Assembly: GCF_008119785.1 (NCBI RefSeq)
Contig: NZ_VSFA01000008.1
Span: 1 to 64,000 of the forward strand
Reading direction: 5' to 3'
Length of the DNA: 64,000 bases
Source: Micromonospora sp. MP36
GTDB taxonomy: Bacteria; Actinomycetota; Actinomycetes; Mycobacteriales; Micromonosporaceae
The translations under genes were made by a program, and so were the position numbers. Each line of letters opens with the position of its first letter. The stretch's first letter is position 1. This document shows, piece by piece, positions 24,663 through 32,761 of this stretch. Under the pieces are notes generated by a model. It saw only the letters and a program-made list of their open reading frames with translations. It searched no databases and was not told the DNA's origin.

Positions 24663-25337
24663 TCACGGCGTGATCGCCGCCAGTAGTTGGCGCTGTGCTC
24701 GCTCAAGATAGGCTGCCATTTCTCGGGATGCCTGACCTGTTTTGCCGGCGCGCAGCAGATCGGAGATCCGTTCGTTGGTTTCCAGGTAGGGCTCGTGGAA
24801 CGGCTGGAGATCCTCGACGGCTCCGAAGGCGAGGCGCAGCTCCGCCAGGAGGCTTTCGGCCGCCACCGTCAGCCGTTCGCTGCCGGCGAGGCGGACGATC
24901 GCGACGTGGAATTCCATGTTCGCGGTGCCGACCGCGGACCACATGCCGCGGTAGGCGTACGCGTATCCGTCGCGCACGGCGGCATCCACCTGCGCCAACA
25001 TCCCGGGCTCCGTGAGTGCGGGGCCGGCGTTCTCGATGGCGCCCAGCTCCAGCACCCGCCGCATCTGGTAGATGTCGTTGACATCGCCCGGGCCGAGGCT
25101 GCGCACCCGTACGCCCCGGTTGGCCTCGTAGACGACCAGCCGCTCCTGGGTCAGCAGCCGGAAGCCCTCGCGCAGCGTGTTCCGGGACACGGACAGGTCC
25201 TCGACGAGCCGCGCCTCGCGCAGAAACTCGCCGGACTTCAACTGGCCTTCCATGATCCGGCGGCGCAGCACCGCCGCGACCCGGCTTGCTCCGGATGCCT
25301 GTTCCGTTGAACCTTCACGCGCAATAGCTGTCGCCAC
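24663..25337 (-). CDS. GntR-family regulator, FCD (FadR) type
   Basis: A 224-residue regulator with an N-terminal winged HTH (LKSGEFLREARLVEDLSVSR then NTLREGFRLLTQERLV) and a helical FCD effector domain (YQMRRVLELGAIENAG, MEFHVAIVRLAGSERL). It heads the leftward unit with pxpABC and is divergent from the M20/ABC/deacylase unit. Two copies of a FadR-type operator in the gap make it the likely switch for both. The last gene of the pathway suggests an amino-acid-like effector. Confidence 0.92.
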   Translation of the reverse strand: MATAIAREGSTEQASGASRVAAVLRRRIMEGQLKSGEFLREARLVEDLSVSRNTLREGFRLLTQERLVVYEANRGVRVRSLGPGDVNDIYQMRRVLELGAIENAGPALTEPGMLAQVDAAVRDGYAYAYRGMWSAVGTANMEFHVAIVRLAGSERLTVAAESLLAELRLAFGAVEDLQPFHEPYLETNERISDLLRAGKTGQASREMAAYLERAQRQLLAAITP

Positions 25338-25403
25338 CGGGTTTCCTTAACGGCTCTGTCGGGACCGCGCGACCCATTCTCATGGCACCCCATCGCCAAC
25401 GAG

Positions 25404-25416
25404 TCGTTCAACAATC
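25404..25416 (-). promoter_or_regulatory. Candidate FCD-GntR operator, copy 1
   Basis: TCGTTCAACAATC; its complement contains TTGTTGAACGA, which fits the FadR-type consensus TNGTNNNACNA at every fixed position. It lies about 67 bp upstream of the GntR start. Confidence 0.65.
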
Positions 25417-25636
25417 ATGTGGCACAGCCTTGCGTGTGTCGAGTGTGGGCGGTTTCGTGTCGGACTCCCGGCCAACGGGCAGCGGACCGGGAGCGAGCCC
25501 GTGGCGCTGAAGGTAAGCACAGCTTTTGCTCAACACAGCAGCGCCATAAAACGCGGAACACCTCCGCCAGGTCGGGCCAGATTCCCACGTCAGAGCCCCG
25601 AAAATCAACTCTTCCCTCACCTGACCTGCCTTGCTA

Positions 25637-25649
25637 TCGTTCAACAATC
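25637..25649 (-). promoter_or_regulatory. Candidate FCD-GntR operator, copy 2
   Basis: The same 13 bases, TCGTTCAACAATC, about 61 bp upstream of the M20 start. The identical copy at 25404-25416 sits at the mirror position relative to the GntR gene. Confidence 0.65.
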
Positions 25650-25709
25650 TTGCCAGGCCGCCCGAGGGTCGGCTGGCACCGTCCCGGTGGCGACAGGCAG
25701 GTACGACTC

Positions 25710-26975
25710 ATGACCGACGCGCAACCCGTCCGCTCCGCGGAGCCGTCCGTCCATGCCCTGGCGGCCGGTCTCGACGTGGCGAGGCCGCTGACGCTGCTGC
25801 AGCGCATGGTTCGCTTCGACTCCCGGACCGAGACCCCCGGTGAGGTGGAGCTCGCGAAGTGGCTGGTCGACTACATGTCCGAGCTCGGGCTGCAGGCGTG
25901 GCTCGACGAGGTGTCACCCGGCCGCTACAACGCAATCGGGGTGCTCAGGGGAGTGGGCCAGGACGTCCCGGGCGCGGCGTCGCTGCTGTTCAACGGCCAC
26001 ATCGACACCAACCCGGCCACCGAGGGATGGACGGTCGACCCGTGGGGGGCGCACACCACCGACGAGGTCATCTACGGCCTGGGTGTCTCGAACATGAAGG
26101 CCGGGTGCGCCTCGTACCTCAGCGCCGTCGAGGCCCTGATCCGCAGTGGCTTCCGCCCGGCCGCCGACGTGACCCTCACCTTCGTCGTCGGCGAGCTGCA
26201 GGGCGGCATCGGCACCGTGAAGATGATCGAGCACGGGGTACGCGCCGACTATTTCATCAACTGTGAGCCGACCGACATCCAGGCGCTGACGCTGCACGCC
26301 GGCGCGTTCAACTTCACCGTCGAGCTGACGGGGGTGACCCGCCACCTGTCGAAGCGCGAGGAGTCCGTCGACGCGATCGCCGCCGCGTGTGCGCTGGTGC
26401 CGCGCCTGAACGCGATGACCTTCTCCGGCGCGGCGGACGAGCGGCACCGAGAGGTCAACCGCTGCAACGTCGGGGTGATCCACGGTGCGTTGGGCCGGAG
26501 CCTGGAGGAATGGCGCCCCCCACAGATCGCCGACTTCGTACGCCTCGTCGGCACCGGCCGGTACGCGCCCAGCCAGAGCGTCGAGTCCGTGCTCGCCGAC
26601 CTGCGGCGGCAGCTTGATCGGCTGGAGTCGGAGTTTCCCGGACTGCGGGCGGAGGTGTTCCCGCAGGAGAAAGTGACCGACCGCCCCGACATGCCGCCGT
26701 TCGAGGTGCCCGCCGATTCGTCCATTGTCCGGACGGTGAATGCGGCGTACGAGCTCGTCCGGGGTGCCGCCCAACCGACGGGGGCCATCAAGCCGTGCTG
26801 TTTCTTCGGGTCCGACGCGGCTCACCTGAGCAAGGCCGGCATGGAGGGAATCGTGTGCGGCCCGGGCGGCAAGTACAACACCATGCCGGACGAGCGCGTC
26901 GAACTCGTCGACTACTACGACATGATCCGGATGCACATGCTGGCCATCGAGAAAGTCTGCGGTCGTGGGAACTGA
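25710..26975 (+). CDS. M20-family metallopeptidase homologue with altered metal site
   Basis: A 421-residue protein with the fold signature of M20 peptidases/deacylases. The first histidine motif FNGHIDTNP is present, as are the catalytic glutamate position in VVGELQGG and the later ligand in INCEPTDIQ. Three ligands known from carboxypeptidase G2 are changed: the bridging Asp of the DMKGG motif is Asn (GVSNMKAG), the second Glu of the EE pair is Leu (GELQ), and the C-terminal His is Asn (KYNTMPDE). It may have a different metal demand or act as a binding protein. It is first in the importer/deacylase operon, and its end overlaps the ATPase start by 11 bp. ATG at 25710. Confidence 0.85.
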   Translation: MTDAQPVRSAEPSVHALAAGLDVARPLTLLQRMVRFDSRTETPGEVELAKWLVDYMSELGLQAWLDEVSPGRYNAIGVLRGVGQDVPGAASLLFNGHIDTNPATEGWTVDPWGAHTTDEVIYGLGVSNMKAGCASYLSAVEALIRSGFRPAADVTLTFVVGELQGGIGTVKMIEHGVRADYFINCEPTDIQALTLHAGAFNFTVELTGVTRHLSKREESVDAIAAACALVPRLNAMTFSGAADERHREVNRCNVGVIHGALGRSLEEWRPPQIADFVRLVGTGRYAPSQSVESVLADLRRQLDRLESEFPGLRAEVFPQEKVTDRPDMPPFEVPADSSIVRTVNAAYELVRGAAQPTGAIKPCCFFGSDAAHLSKAGMEGIVCGPGGKYNTMPDERVELVDYYDMIRMHMLAIEKVCGRGN

Positions 26976-28152
26976 GCAAATCACCGGCCGGAAAGCCGCC
27001 TCGAATTTCTCCGGAGCGTCCGTGCGGGTGGAGGGGCTCTCCAAGAATTACGGTGACATCCACGCCGTCGACAACGTGAGCCTCACCGTCGAACCCGGCG
27101 AGTTCGTGTCGCTGCTCGGCCCGTCCGGGTCAGGGAAGACCACCCTGCTCATGGCCATCGCCGGCTTCGAAAAGCCGGACTCCGGCGAGGTGTACGTCGG
27201 GGACAAGCGGATCACCGGCCTGCCGACGCACAAACGGAACCTCGGGGTCGTGTTCCAGCGGTACGCGCTTTTCCCTAACATGACCGTCGCCGACAACATC
27301 GGTTACCCGCTGAAGGTGCGCGGCGTGTCCAGATCGGAACGCGCGAAGGCAATCGCCGACGCGATGGATCTGGTCGATCTCACCGGGCTGGCGCACCGCC
27401 GACCGGCCGCACTGTCCGGCGGGCAACAGCAGCGGGTCGCCCTGGCCCGGGCGCTGGTGTACCGGCCCCCGATCGTGCTGTTCGACGAGCCCCTGGGTGC
27501 CCTGGACCGGAAGCTTCGCGAACAGGTGCAACTGGAGATCCGCCGCCTGCATCAGGAACTCGGCCTCACCATGATCTTTGTAACTCATGATCAGGAAGAG
27601 GCGCTCGTGATGTCCGACCGGGTGGCGTTGCTGCGGGACGGACGGATCGAGCAGTTCGGCCCCGGGCACGAGCTGTACGACGCTCCGGCAACCGAATTCG
27701 TGGCCGGATTCCTCGGCCGTACCAACATTCTCGATTCGACCGTGACCTCCGTCGCCGGTGCAGAGACGCAGGTCGCTCTCGGCGACCGGCGGTTTCCCGC
27801 GCTGTTCCCGGCCGGCGTCCGACCAGAGGCAGGCCAGAAATGTCGGGTTGCCCTGCGGCCCGAGGCGATCCGGCTGTGCCGGGACGACCTTCCCGCGAGC
27901 TTGTCCGGGCAGGTCGTCGAGGTTGTCTTCTCCGGTCCAACCACGACGGTCCGGGCGCGGGTGGGTGACCAGGAATTCATGGTCCAAGGGCTTTCCTCCG
28001 ACCCCGCGATGCGGGTGCGGGAGGGGGCGACCGTGCATCTCGAATGGGACCCGGCCGCGTTGCGTGCCTTCACCTCCCCCGGTCCGGCCGGAACCCGCAC
28101 CGCCGCCACCGCAAACAATTCGCAGCCAGTAATGGAAGGGATTCATCCGTGA
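26965..28152 (+). CDS. ABC transporter ATP-binding protein, polyamine/opine type
   Basis: A 395-residue PotA-like ATPase. Walker A is LLGPSGSGKTTLL, the signature LSGGQQQRVALARAL, Walker B IVLFDEPLGALD and the switch FVTHDQEEAL. A C-terminal TOBE-like domain follows (VALRPEAIRL...). It energises import through the fused permease downstream. The GTG at 26965 lies inside the end of the M20 gene. Its stop overlaps the binding-protein start (GTGA), so the units are coupled. Confidence 0.93.
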   Translation: MGTEQITGRKAASNFSGASVRVEGLSKNYGDIHAVDNVSLTVEPGEFVSLLGPSGSGKTTLLMAIAGFEKPDSGEVYVGDKRITGLPTHKRNLGVVFQRYALFPNMTVADNIGYPLKVRGVSRSERAKAIADAMDLVDLTGLAHRRPAALSGGQQQRVALARALVYRPPIVLFDEPLGALDRKLREQVQLEIRRLHQELGLTMIFVTHDQEEALVMSDRVALLRDGRIEQFGPGHELYDAPATEFVAGFLGRTNILDSTVTSVAGAETQVALGDRRFPALFPAGVRPEAGQKCRVALRPEAIRLCRDDLPASLSGQVVEVVFSGPTTTVRARVGDQEFMVQGLSSDPAMRVREGATVHLEWDPAALRAFTSPGPAGTRTAATANNSQPVMEGIHP

Positions 28153-29294
28153 CGAATCCGGGTGTGACGAGAACACTTTCGCGGCGCAGCCTGCTGGCGG
28201 GTGCCGGGGCCGGTCTGCTTGGCCTGGGGCTCTCCGCGTGTGGCGGGAACCCGGACGCCCTCAAGTCGAACGGGCAGGGCGACGGGGGATCCGGGAACTC
28301 GAAGCAGCTCGTGGTCTTCGACGGCGGCGGTGCCTGGGGCGCCGCCCAGCGGAAGGCCTTCTTCGAGCCCTTCCAGAAGGAGACCGGCATCAAGGTCATT
28401 CCCGCGCCGGCGCCCCCGGCCGCGCAGCTGCGCACGGCCATCGCCTCCGGTAAGCCCGGCATGGACGTCGTGGACCTCAACGGGGCGCGCATCGGATCCT
28501 GGACGCGGGACGGCCTGCTGCAGAAGATCGACTACAGCGCGTGGAAGGACTCCAGCCTCAAGGACGCCTTCTCCCCGTACCCCGCGCTGGAGACCGCGGT
28601 ACCCGCGATCGTCTTCGCCGTGCAGCTCGCGTACGACAAGAACCTGACCGGCCGGGAGCTGACGAACTGGGCGGACATGTGGGACGCGGCGGTCAAGGGC
28701 AAGCGCTCCTTCCGTACCGGTGACGGCCCCGGCGGCTGCACCCTGGAGATCGCCCTGCTCGCCGACGGCGTGAAGCCCGAGAACCTCTACCCGCTGGACA
28801 TGGACCGGGCGCTGCGCAAGCTGTCCGAGGTCAAGCCCCAGGTCCTGAAGTTCTGGGACAACGGCGCGGAGTCCATCCAGATGCTGGTCGACCACCAGAT
28901 CTCCGCGGTGGCTGCGTGGAACGGCCGGATCCAGTCCGCGATCGCCGACGGCGCGAAGAACATCTCCAGCACCTTCGAGCAGGCCGTGGTGCAGATCGAC
29001 TACTGGGCAATCCCCAAGGGCTGCTCGAACGTGGAAGGCGCGACCCGGTTCATCGAGTTCGCCTCCCGGCCGGAGCGTCAGGCCGAGTTTGCGCAGCTCA
29101 TCACCTACGCGCCGACGATCCCGGCGGCCTTCGACCACATCCCTGACGAGCGCAAGAAGCTCCTGGTGACCGCGCCGGGCATCGTGGAGAAGACGGTCCT
29201 GCAGAACACCGACTACTGGAGCTCCATCGGGGCGGGCGGCAAGACCAATGAGGAGATCGCCATCGACCGTTGGCAGAAGTGGCTGGCCGGCTGA
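28149..29294 (+). CDS. ABC transporter substrate-binding lipoprotein, spermidine/putrescine type
   Basis: A 381-residue extracytoplasmic binding protein. The signal RRSLLAGAGAGLLGLGLSAC has both a twin-arginine and a lipobox cysteine. The mature part reads KQLVVFDGGGAWGAAQRKAF and FEKETGIKV-like (FQKETGIKVI), the type I polyamine/Fe-binding fold (SBP_bac_8-like), with DVVDLNGARI and YWAIPKGC. The ligand is not known; context suggests an acylated or cyclic amino acid derivative. GTG start fixed by the overlap with the ATPase stop. Confidence 0.9.
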   Translation: MTNPGVTRTLSRRSLLAGAGAGLLGLGLSACGGNPDALKSNGQGDGGSGNSKQLVVFDGGGAWGAAQRKAFFEPFQKETGIKVIPAPAPPAAQLRTAIASGKPGMDVVDLNGARIGSWTRDGLLQKIDYSAWKDSSLKDAFSPYPALETAVPAIVFAVQLAYDKNLTGRELTNWADMWDAAVKGKRSFRTGDGPGGCTLEIALLADGVKPENLYPLDMDRALRKLSEVKPQVLKFWDNGAESIQMLVDHQISAVAAWNGRIQSAIADGAKNISSTFEQAVVQIDYWAIPKGCSNVEGATRFIEFASRPERQAEFAQLITYAPTIPAAFDHIPDERKKLLVTAPGIVEKTVLQNTDYWSSIGAGGKTNEEIAIDRWQKWLAG

Positions 29295-31096
29295 TGTCAA
29301 CGCCGACGGTGCGGGCCAGACGTTCGACGATCCGCCGCCCGACGTGGATGCCGGACGCCGTGGTCTGGCTCGCACTGCCGGCGGTGATCGTCCTCCTCGC
29401 CCTGTTCGTCCTGCCGCTGAGCCGACTGGTCGTGGATTCACTGGTCACCGACAGCGGAATGTCGTTGTCGCGGTACACCGACCTGCTGCACGACGGACTC
29501 TTCATCCCGGTCATGGAGCGCACGATCAAAATCGCGCTCGTGGTGACCGTCGTGGCCGCCCTGATTGGCTATCCACTGGCCTATGCAGCGACCCGGCTGC
29601 CGCGATACCTGGCCGCTGCCGTGCTGGCCAGCGTCTCCCTGCCCTTCTTCACCTCCACCCTGGTGCGGTCGTACGCCTGGCGGGCGCTGATGGCGGACAA
29701 CGGTGTCGTCAACAACTGGCTCACGAAACTGGGCATCTTCTCCGAACCGCACCAGCTCGTCTTCAACGACATCGGCATCGTCGTCGGTATGAGCCAGGTG
29801 CTTCTACCGATGATGACGCTGCCGCTCTACGCGGCCATGAGTGGCATCGACCGCAAGTTGACCGATGCGGCCCGATCAATGGGGGCCTCGCCCTTTTCAG
29901 CCTGGCGCACCGTCTTCCTCCCGCAGTCCGTGAACGGCCTCATGGCCGGGGCCAGCCTGGTGTTCATCTCGTCGCTGGGCTTCTACACCACCCCCGCGCT
30001 CCTCGGGGGCCCCGCGGTGCCGATGATCGCCCAACGCATCGACGTGCAGATCAACACCCAGAACCAGTACGGTCCCACCGCAGCCCAGGCCACGATCCTG
30101 CTGATCGGGGTCGTGATCCTCATGGTCCTGCTGCGCAGGCCCCTGGGCCTGACCTCTCCGCAGACCCTCGCAGGTGGCACCTCCCGGGCAGTGTCCGGGC
30201 GCGTGTCCAACGCCGTCGCAGCCATGACGGATCTGATCGCCAACCGCCTGGCCGGCGGCCTCCTCGGACGGGCCGGCCGCCTGGTCGGCGAAGGCATCTC
30301 GTACGTGCGCCACGTGCTTCTCGCAGTGGTCACCGTCGTCGGCATCGTCATCCTGGTCGGACCCCAGCTCGTCGTGCTGATGCTCGCCTTCAACAGCTCC
30401 AACTTCCTCGTCTTCCCGCCCACCGGCTACTCGACGCGCTGGTTCGAGGAGTACTTCACCGACGAGTTCTGGCTTTCCTCGACGTATCTGAGCCTCACGG
30501 TGGCGATAGCCGCCGCGGCGCTCGCCACGGTGCTGGGCGTGCTCTGCGCGTTCGCCGTGGCCAGAACCCGGCTCCGCAAGGCCGGCGTCCTGTTCTACCT
30601 GCTGTCCATGGCCCCCCTGGTCATGCCGCCGATCATCTACGCGGTGGCACTGTTCTTCCTCTTCGCGCGGGGCGGGCTGCTCGGCACCCCGACCGCTCTC
30701 GTCCTGGCGTACACCATCCTCGGACTCCCGTACGTCATGATCACCTCGCAGGCGGTCATCAGGAACATCGACCCGCTCTACGAACACGCCGCCGCCAGCC
30801 TCGGCGCCAACGCGGCACGCCGCGCCCGGGACATCCTGCTGCCCCTCATCCTCCCGGCGGCCATCTCCTCGCTGCTGTTCGCGTTCGTGATGGCCTTCGA
30901 CGACCTGGTCCTCGGCGTGTTCCTGGGCAGCGCCCAGACGGTCACGCTGCAGGTTCGCATGTACCAGAACATCCAGTTCGAGGTCAGCCCGAAGGTCGCC
31001 GCGGTCGGCGTTCTCATGACGTTCGCGATGCTGTTCGTCGGATTCCTGGTGATGGTCACCTCGCGGATCCGGGGCGCCCGCGGCAAGCGCAGCTGA
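29294..31096 (+). CDS. ABC transporter permease, two permease domains fused
   Basis: A 600-residue membrane protein in which the two permeases usually encoded by separate potB- and potC-like genes are joined. Half one (residues about 25-290) has LPFFTSTLVRSYAWRALM and the coupling motif ARSMGASPFSAWRTVFLP. Half two (about 345-595) has YLSLTVAIAAAALATVLGVL and the coupling motif AASLGANAARRARDILLP. About twelve transmembrane helices are expected. The ATG shares a base with the preceding stop (TGATG). Confidence 0.92.
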   Translation: MSTPTVRARRSTIRRPTWMPDAVVWLALPAVIVLLALFVLPLSRLVVDSLVTDSGMSLSRYTDLLHDGLFIPVMERTIKIALVVTVVAALIGYPLAYAATRLPRYLAAAVLASVSLPFFTSTLVRSYAWRALMADNGVVNNWLTKLGIFSEPHQLVFNDIGIVVGMSQVLLPMMTLPLYAAMSGIDRKLTDAARSMGASPFSAWRTVFLPQSVNGLMAGASLVFISSLGFYTTPALLGGPAVPMIAQRIDVQINTQNQYGPTAAQATILLIGVVILMVLLRRPLGLTSPQTLAGGTSRAVSGRVSNAVAAMTDLIANRLAGGLLGRAGRLVGEGISYVRHVLLAVVTVVGIVILVGPQLVVLMLAFNSSNFLVFPPTGYSTRWFEEYFTDEFWLSSTYLSLTVAIAAAALATVLGVLCAFAVARTRLRKAGVLFYLLSMAPLVMPPIIYAVALFFLFARGGLLGTPTALVLAYTILGLPYVMITSQAVIRNIDPLYEHAAASLGANAARRARDILLPLILPAAISSLLFAFVMAFDDLVLGVFLGSAQTVTLQVRMYQNIQFEVSPKVAAVGVLMTFAMLFVGFLVMVTSRIRGARGKRS

Positions 31097-31132
31097 CACC
31101 ACACCTCACCCCGAATGCCGGAAGGCTCATCC

Positions 31133-32731
31133 GTGTCCGACTACATACTCTTCGCTGGCGGCACCGTCGTTGACGGGACGGGAGCCAAGTCGTCTCCGGG
31201 TGACGTCCTGGTCAGTGCGGACCGCATCGTGGACATCCGCCCCCACGGACAGATATCCCACGACGGCAAACGCGTCGTCGCGATCGACGGAAAGGTCATC
31301 GCCCCGGGCTTCGTCGACGTCCACTCCCACAGCGACAACGCACCGCTGTACGCGCCGGGTGATCTGCCGAAGATCCGGCAGGGAGTCACCACCGAGATCG
31401 TCGGCAACTGTGGTTTCTCCCTGGCCCCGTCGGACGGGCCACCGGAGGTGACGGCGTTCCTGGCCCAGTGCTTCCCGCGCGGCGGCCCCGTCTTCCGGAG
31501 CTTCGCCGACTATGTCGACGCGGCGGACCAGGGTGGGTACCTCACCAACCTGGCGGCCCTGGTGGGAGAGGGCAACCTCCGTTTACTCGCGCACGGTCCC
31601 GCCAGTGGGAGCACGTCGCCCGACGGACTGGCCACGATGATCCGCCACATCCGGGAGGCGTGCGACGCCGGAGCGTTCGGCCTGTCGACCGGCCTCGCCT
31701 ACGTGCCCGGCATGTTCGGAACGGCCGAGCAGATCAGCCAACTCGTGGCGGCGATGCCGGCCGGACGGGTGTACGCCACGCACATGCGTAACGAAGGCAG
31801 CCGCATCACGGACGGCATCGCCGAAGCTGTGCGCGTCTCCCGCGATTCCGGCCACCCCGTGCAGATCTCCCACCTGAAGATCGCCGATCGGAGCAACTGG
31901 GGCGCGGCGGGAGAAATCCTCGCCCACCTCGACAACGAACGGCGCGCCGGCACCCGGATCGGCCAGGACGCCTACCCGTACACGACGTCGTCCATGATGC
32001 TCTCGTCGTGCCTGCCGCCGTGGGTGCTGGACGGCGGCGTCGACGCGATGCTGGAGCGGCTGAGAGACCGGCAGACGCGGCAGCGTATCGCCAGCGAGGT
32101 CCTCGACCCGACCAGCAATCCGCACAACGCGGGATGGGACTCGTACATCGCCACAGCCGGCTACACGGGCATCCGGGTCGCGTCCACCGCCACCGGCCGG
32201 TACGACCACAGCACCATCACCCAACTCGCCCAGCGGCTCGACCTCGAGCCGTTCGACGCCCTGGCCAGGGTCGTCGTCGAGGAGGGCAACGTCGCCAACA
32301 TGATCGCCTCGCTCATCGACGACCGCGACCTCGAAGCGATCCTGCGCCACGACCAGACGATGATCGGCACAGACGGGGCACCTCCCGGATTCGGCAAGGC
32401 TCCCCACCCACGGGTCGCCGGCACCTTCGTCAAGGTCCTCGGCGAGTTCGTCCGGGAGAAGCGGGTGCTCACCCTCGAGGAAGCCGTACGGCGGATGAGC
32501 GCCCTGCCCGCTGAGTTCTTCGGGCTGCCCGACCGTGGCACCATCGCTGCCGGCAAGGTCGCCGACCTGGTCGTCTTCGATCCGGAGACGGTCCGCGACA
32601 ACGCCAACTACGACGAGCCACTTCGACCGCCCACCGGTATCGAATTCGTCTACGTCGGCGGCCGGAGCGTCATCGAGGGACCGACGTGGACCGGCATCCG
32701 CAGCGGAAGCCGCCTGGAGCCCGTTCGCTGA
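31133..32731 (+). CDS. N-acyl-D-amino-acid deacylase family amidohydrolase
   Basis: A 532-residue zinc amidohydrolase of the D-aminoacylase group, which hydrolyses N-acyl-D-amino acids. All ligands known from the Alcaligenes enzyme are present: HSHSD (two His), GNCGFS (Cys), THMRNEG (His), ISHLK (His) and GTDGAP (Asp). The usual ends FAGGTVVDGTG and GKVADLVVFDPETVRDNANY also fit. GTG at 31133 is preceded by GGAAGG at seven bases. It is the last gene of the importer operon, so its substrate is probably what the ABC system brings in. Confidence 0.92.
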   Translation: MSDYILFAGGTVVDGTGAKSSPGDVLVSADRIVDIRPHGQISHDGKRVVAIDGKVIAPGFVDVHSHSDNAPLYAPGDLPKIRQGVTTEIVGNCGFSLAPSDGPPEVTAFLAQCFPRGGPVFRSFADYVDAADQGGYLTNLAALVGEGNLRLLAHGPASGSTSPDGLATMIRHIREACDAGAFGLSTGLAYVPGMFGTAEQISQLVAAMPAGRVYATHMRNEGSRITDGIAEAVRVSRDSGHPVQISHLKIADRSNWGAAGEILAHLDNERRAGTRIGQDAYPYTTSSMMLSSCLPPWVLDGGVDAMLERLRDRQTRQRIASEVLDPTSNPHNAGWDSYIATAGYTGIRVASTATGRYDHSTITQLAQRLDLEPFDALARVVVEEGNVANMIASLIDDRDLEAILRHDQTMIGTDGAPPGFGKAPHPRVAGTFVKVLGEFVREKRVLTLEEAVRRMSALPAEFFGLPDRGTIAAGKVADLVVFDPETVRDNANYDEPLRPPTGIEFVYVGGRSVIEGPTWTGIRSGSRLEPVR

Positions 32732-32761
32732 GACTCATATCTATCGCTTGGCGGCTTATCT

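Larger units (their letters stand above)
25338..25709. other. Divergent regulatory region between GntR and M20 genes
   Basis: A 372-bp gap holding two identical operator copies, one near each end. No credible gene lies between; the frame that runs upstream from the M20 start has no family features. Confidence 0.6.

Noticed and set aside
29897..31102. A 401-residue minus-strand frame opposite the permease
   Set aside because: Charged, low-complexity sequence opposite a clear two-domain permease; antisense artefact.
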